The translations under genes and the position numbers were made by a program. Below are positions 63,381 through 64,000 of a DNA stretch of 64,000 bases, piece by piece. Location of the stretch: NCBI RefSeq assembly GCF_014202275.1, contig NZ_JACHGF010000003.1:819455-883454 (forward strand). The letters run 5' to 3'. The stretch is from Rhabdobacter roseus (lineage in GTDB: Bacteria > Bacteroidota > Bacteroidia > Cytophagales > Spirosomataceae). How positions within the stretch are numbered: the first letter of the stretch is position 1; the number at the start of each line of letters is the position of its first letter. The notes beneath the pieces are model-generated. The model was not told the origin of the DNA, searched no databases, and saw only the letters and a list, made by a program, of their open reading frames with translations.

Positions 63381-64000
63381 TCAGAGGGTTAAACGCCGCC
63401 GCTTGAGGTACTTGCCACGGTATAAAAGGTCGGCCCAGCGGGTGTAGCCCGCCAGGGTCAGGTGCACACCGTCCCAGGTGTATTCTTTTTTCAGTTTTCC
63501 GGCTTCGTCTATAAAGTGCGGGTGGAGGTCAATATAGCCGACCTGCTCCTGCTGGGCTATTTCTTTCAGGGCTCCGTTGAGGTACCTGATGGATGGCTCG
63601 TGGTGGTAGTGACCCTTGAGCTTGCCAAATGCATCGTTGGTAGGCAGCAGCGTCTGCACGTAAATCTGGGTGGAAGGGGTGCCTGCTTTCAGCGCCCGCA
63701 CGATCCGCCGGTAGTTTTGTACAATAACGCTGTCAGGTATCCGCCGGGCCAGATCGTTGATGCCAATCAACAGAAAAACTTTGGTGGGTCGCCCCCGGAT
63801 CACTTCGTCGAGCCGTGCCAGTACCCCAAAGGAAGTGTCGCCCGGAATCCCCCGGTTCTTGTAGCGTCGGCTGCCCAGCAGCTCGCTCCAGTCGGCCCAG
63901 AAGGTAAGGCTATTGCCCAGGAAAACGATGTCTTTGCGGGAGTGGGGCCGCGCCTTGAACAGCTCCACCTGCGGACCGTATATATCCGGCCGGTAGATAC
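63381..64000 (-). CDS. SGNH/GDSL hydrolase (5' truncated by window end)
   Basis: Esterase/acetylhydrolase-type SGNH protein. The frame stays open to the window edge, beyond the GTG at 63968, with residues that continue the domain (RPDIYGPQVELF), so the start and any signal peptide are outside. Catalytic blocks are intact: Ser in FLGNSLT (block I), Gly in RGIPGDT (block II), Asn in GIND (block III), and Asp/His in DGVHLT (block V). It probably removes an ester group from the substrate before transport or metabolism. First visible gene of the minus-strand cluster. Confidence 0.9.
   Translation of the reverse strand, partial: IYRPDIYGPQVELFKARPHSRKDIVFLGNSLTFWADWSELLGSRRYKNRGIPGDTSFGVLARLDEVIRGRPTKVFLLIGINDLARRIPDSVIVQNYRRIVRALKAGTPSTQIYVQTLLPTNDAFGKLKGHYHHEPSIRYLNGALKEIAQQEQVGYIDLHPHFIDEAGKLKKEYTWDGVHLTLAGYTRWADLLYRGKYLKRRRLTL

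Noticed and set aside
1-64000. CRISPR arrays, tRNA or rRNA genes, insertion sequences and prophage
   Set aside because: I looked for evenly spaced repeats, tRNA cloverleaf features, rRNA-like sequence and transposase or integrase motifs, and saw none.

Overview
The window looks like a chromosomal segment of a Bacteroidota bacterium, most likely Cytophagales (Spirosomataceae-like); the genus cannot be fixed from sequence alone. The evidence is two SusC/SusD outer-membrane pairs, FecI/FecR-type trans-envelope regulators, a type IX secretion sorting domain, PVC-type cytochrome c/HEAT proteins with ThuA, RidA and Gfo/Idh/MocA families, a Bacteroidota-type promoter (TTG then TAnnTTTG), and no clear Shine-Dalgarno sequences. 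Most genes are GC-rich. GTAC-centred hexamers (RGTACY, usually AAAGTACC or GGTACTTT) recur through coding and non-coding DNA, like a highly iterated genome motif.

Layout. 3-5989: a 5'-truncated SusC receptor, a SusD lipoprotein and a Tat-exported enolase-superfamily enzyme. 5990-7070: about 1 kb without a convincing gene but with strong inverted repeats. 7071-26790: an ECF sigma factor, a FecR anti-sigma factor and an STN-containing SusC with its SusD, followed by seven hydrolases (two penicillin-acylase-family enzymes, TldD, TldE, an M14 carboxypeptidase, an S9-like alpha/beta hydrolase and a class C beta-lactamase-like hydrolase). I read this as a regulated peptide or amide scavenging locus. 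27021-27902: a ThuA-like protein. 28119-28669: an AT-rich DUF2281/MazF-type toxin-antitoxin pair. 28880-32053: a large SGNH/PVC-type cytochrome fusion, closed by a bidirectional terminator. 32168-34264 (minus): selU-selD, which makes selenium-modified tRNA. 34497-38940: an exported metzincin protease and mutS. 39018-39954: an AT-rich small-protein/zeta-kinase module. 40139-43552: a second PVC-type cytochrome/HEAT lipoprotein. 43794-47311: a siderophore receptor and a PepSY membrane protein behind Fur-like palindromes. 47426-47683: a small unknown gene. 48080-48946: an AraC regulator.

48953-64000 is one long minus-strand cluster of fifteen genes with several 4-nt ATGA overlaps. In transcription order they are an SGNH hydrolase (partial), MFS transporter, HEAT-like protein, HpcH/HpaI aldolase, aldo/keto reductase, Gfo/Idh/MocA oxidoreductase, two SDRs, RidA, a 3-hydroxyacyl-CoA dehydrogenase-like protein, a GSA-aminomutase-like PLP enzyme, a second dehydrogenase-like protein, an M19 dipeptidase, a ceramidase-like amidase and a D-threonine-aldolase-like PLP enzyme. 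Together they suggest uptake and breakdown of an amidated or dipeptide-like compound that releases a D- or beta-hydroxy-amino acid. The substrate is unknown, and two enzymes in the cluster have lost canonical catalytic residues.
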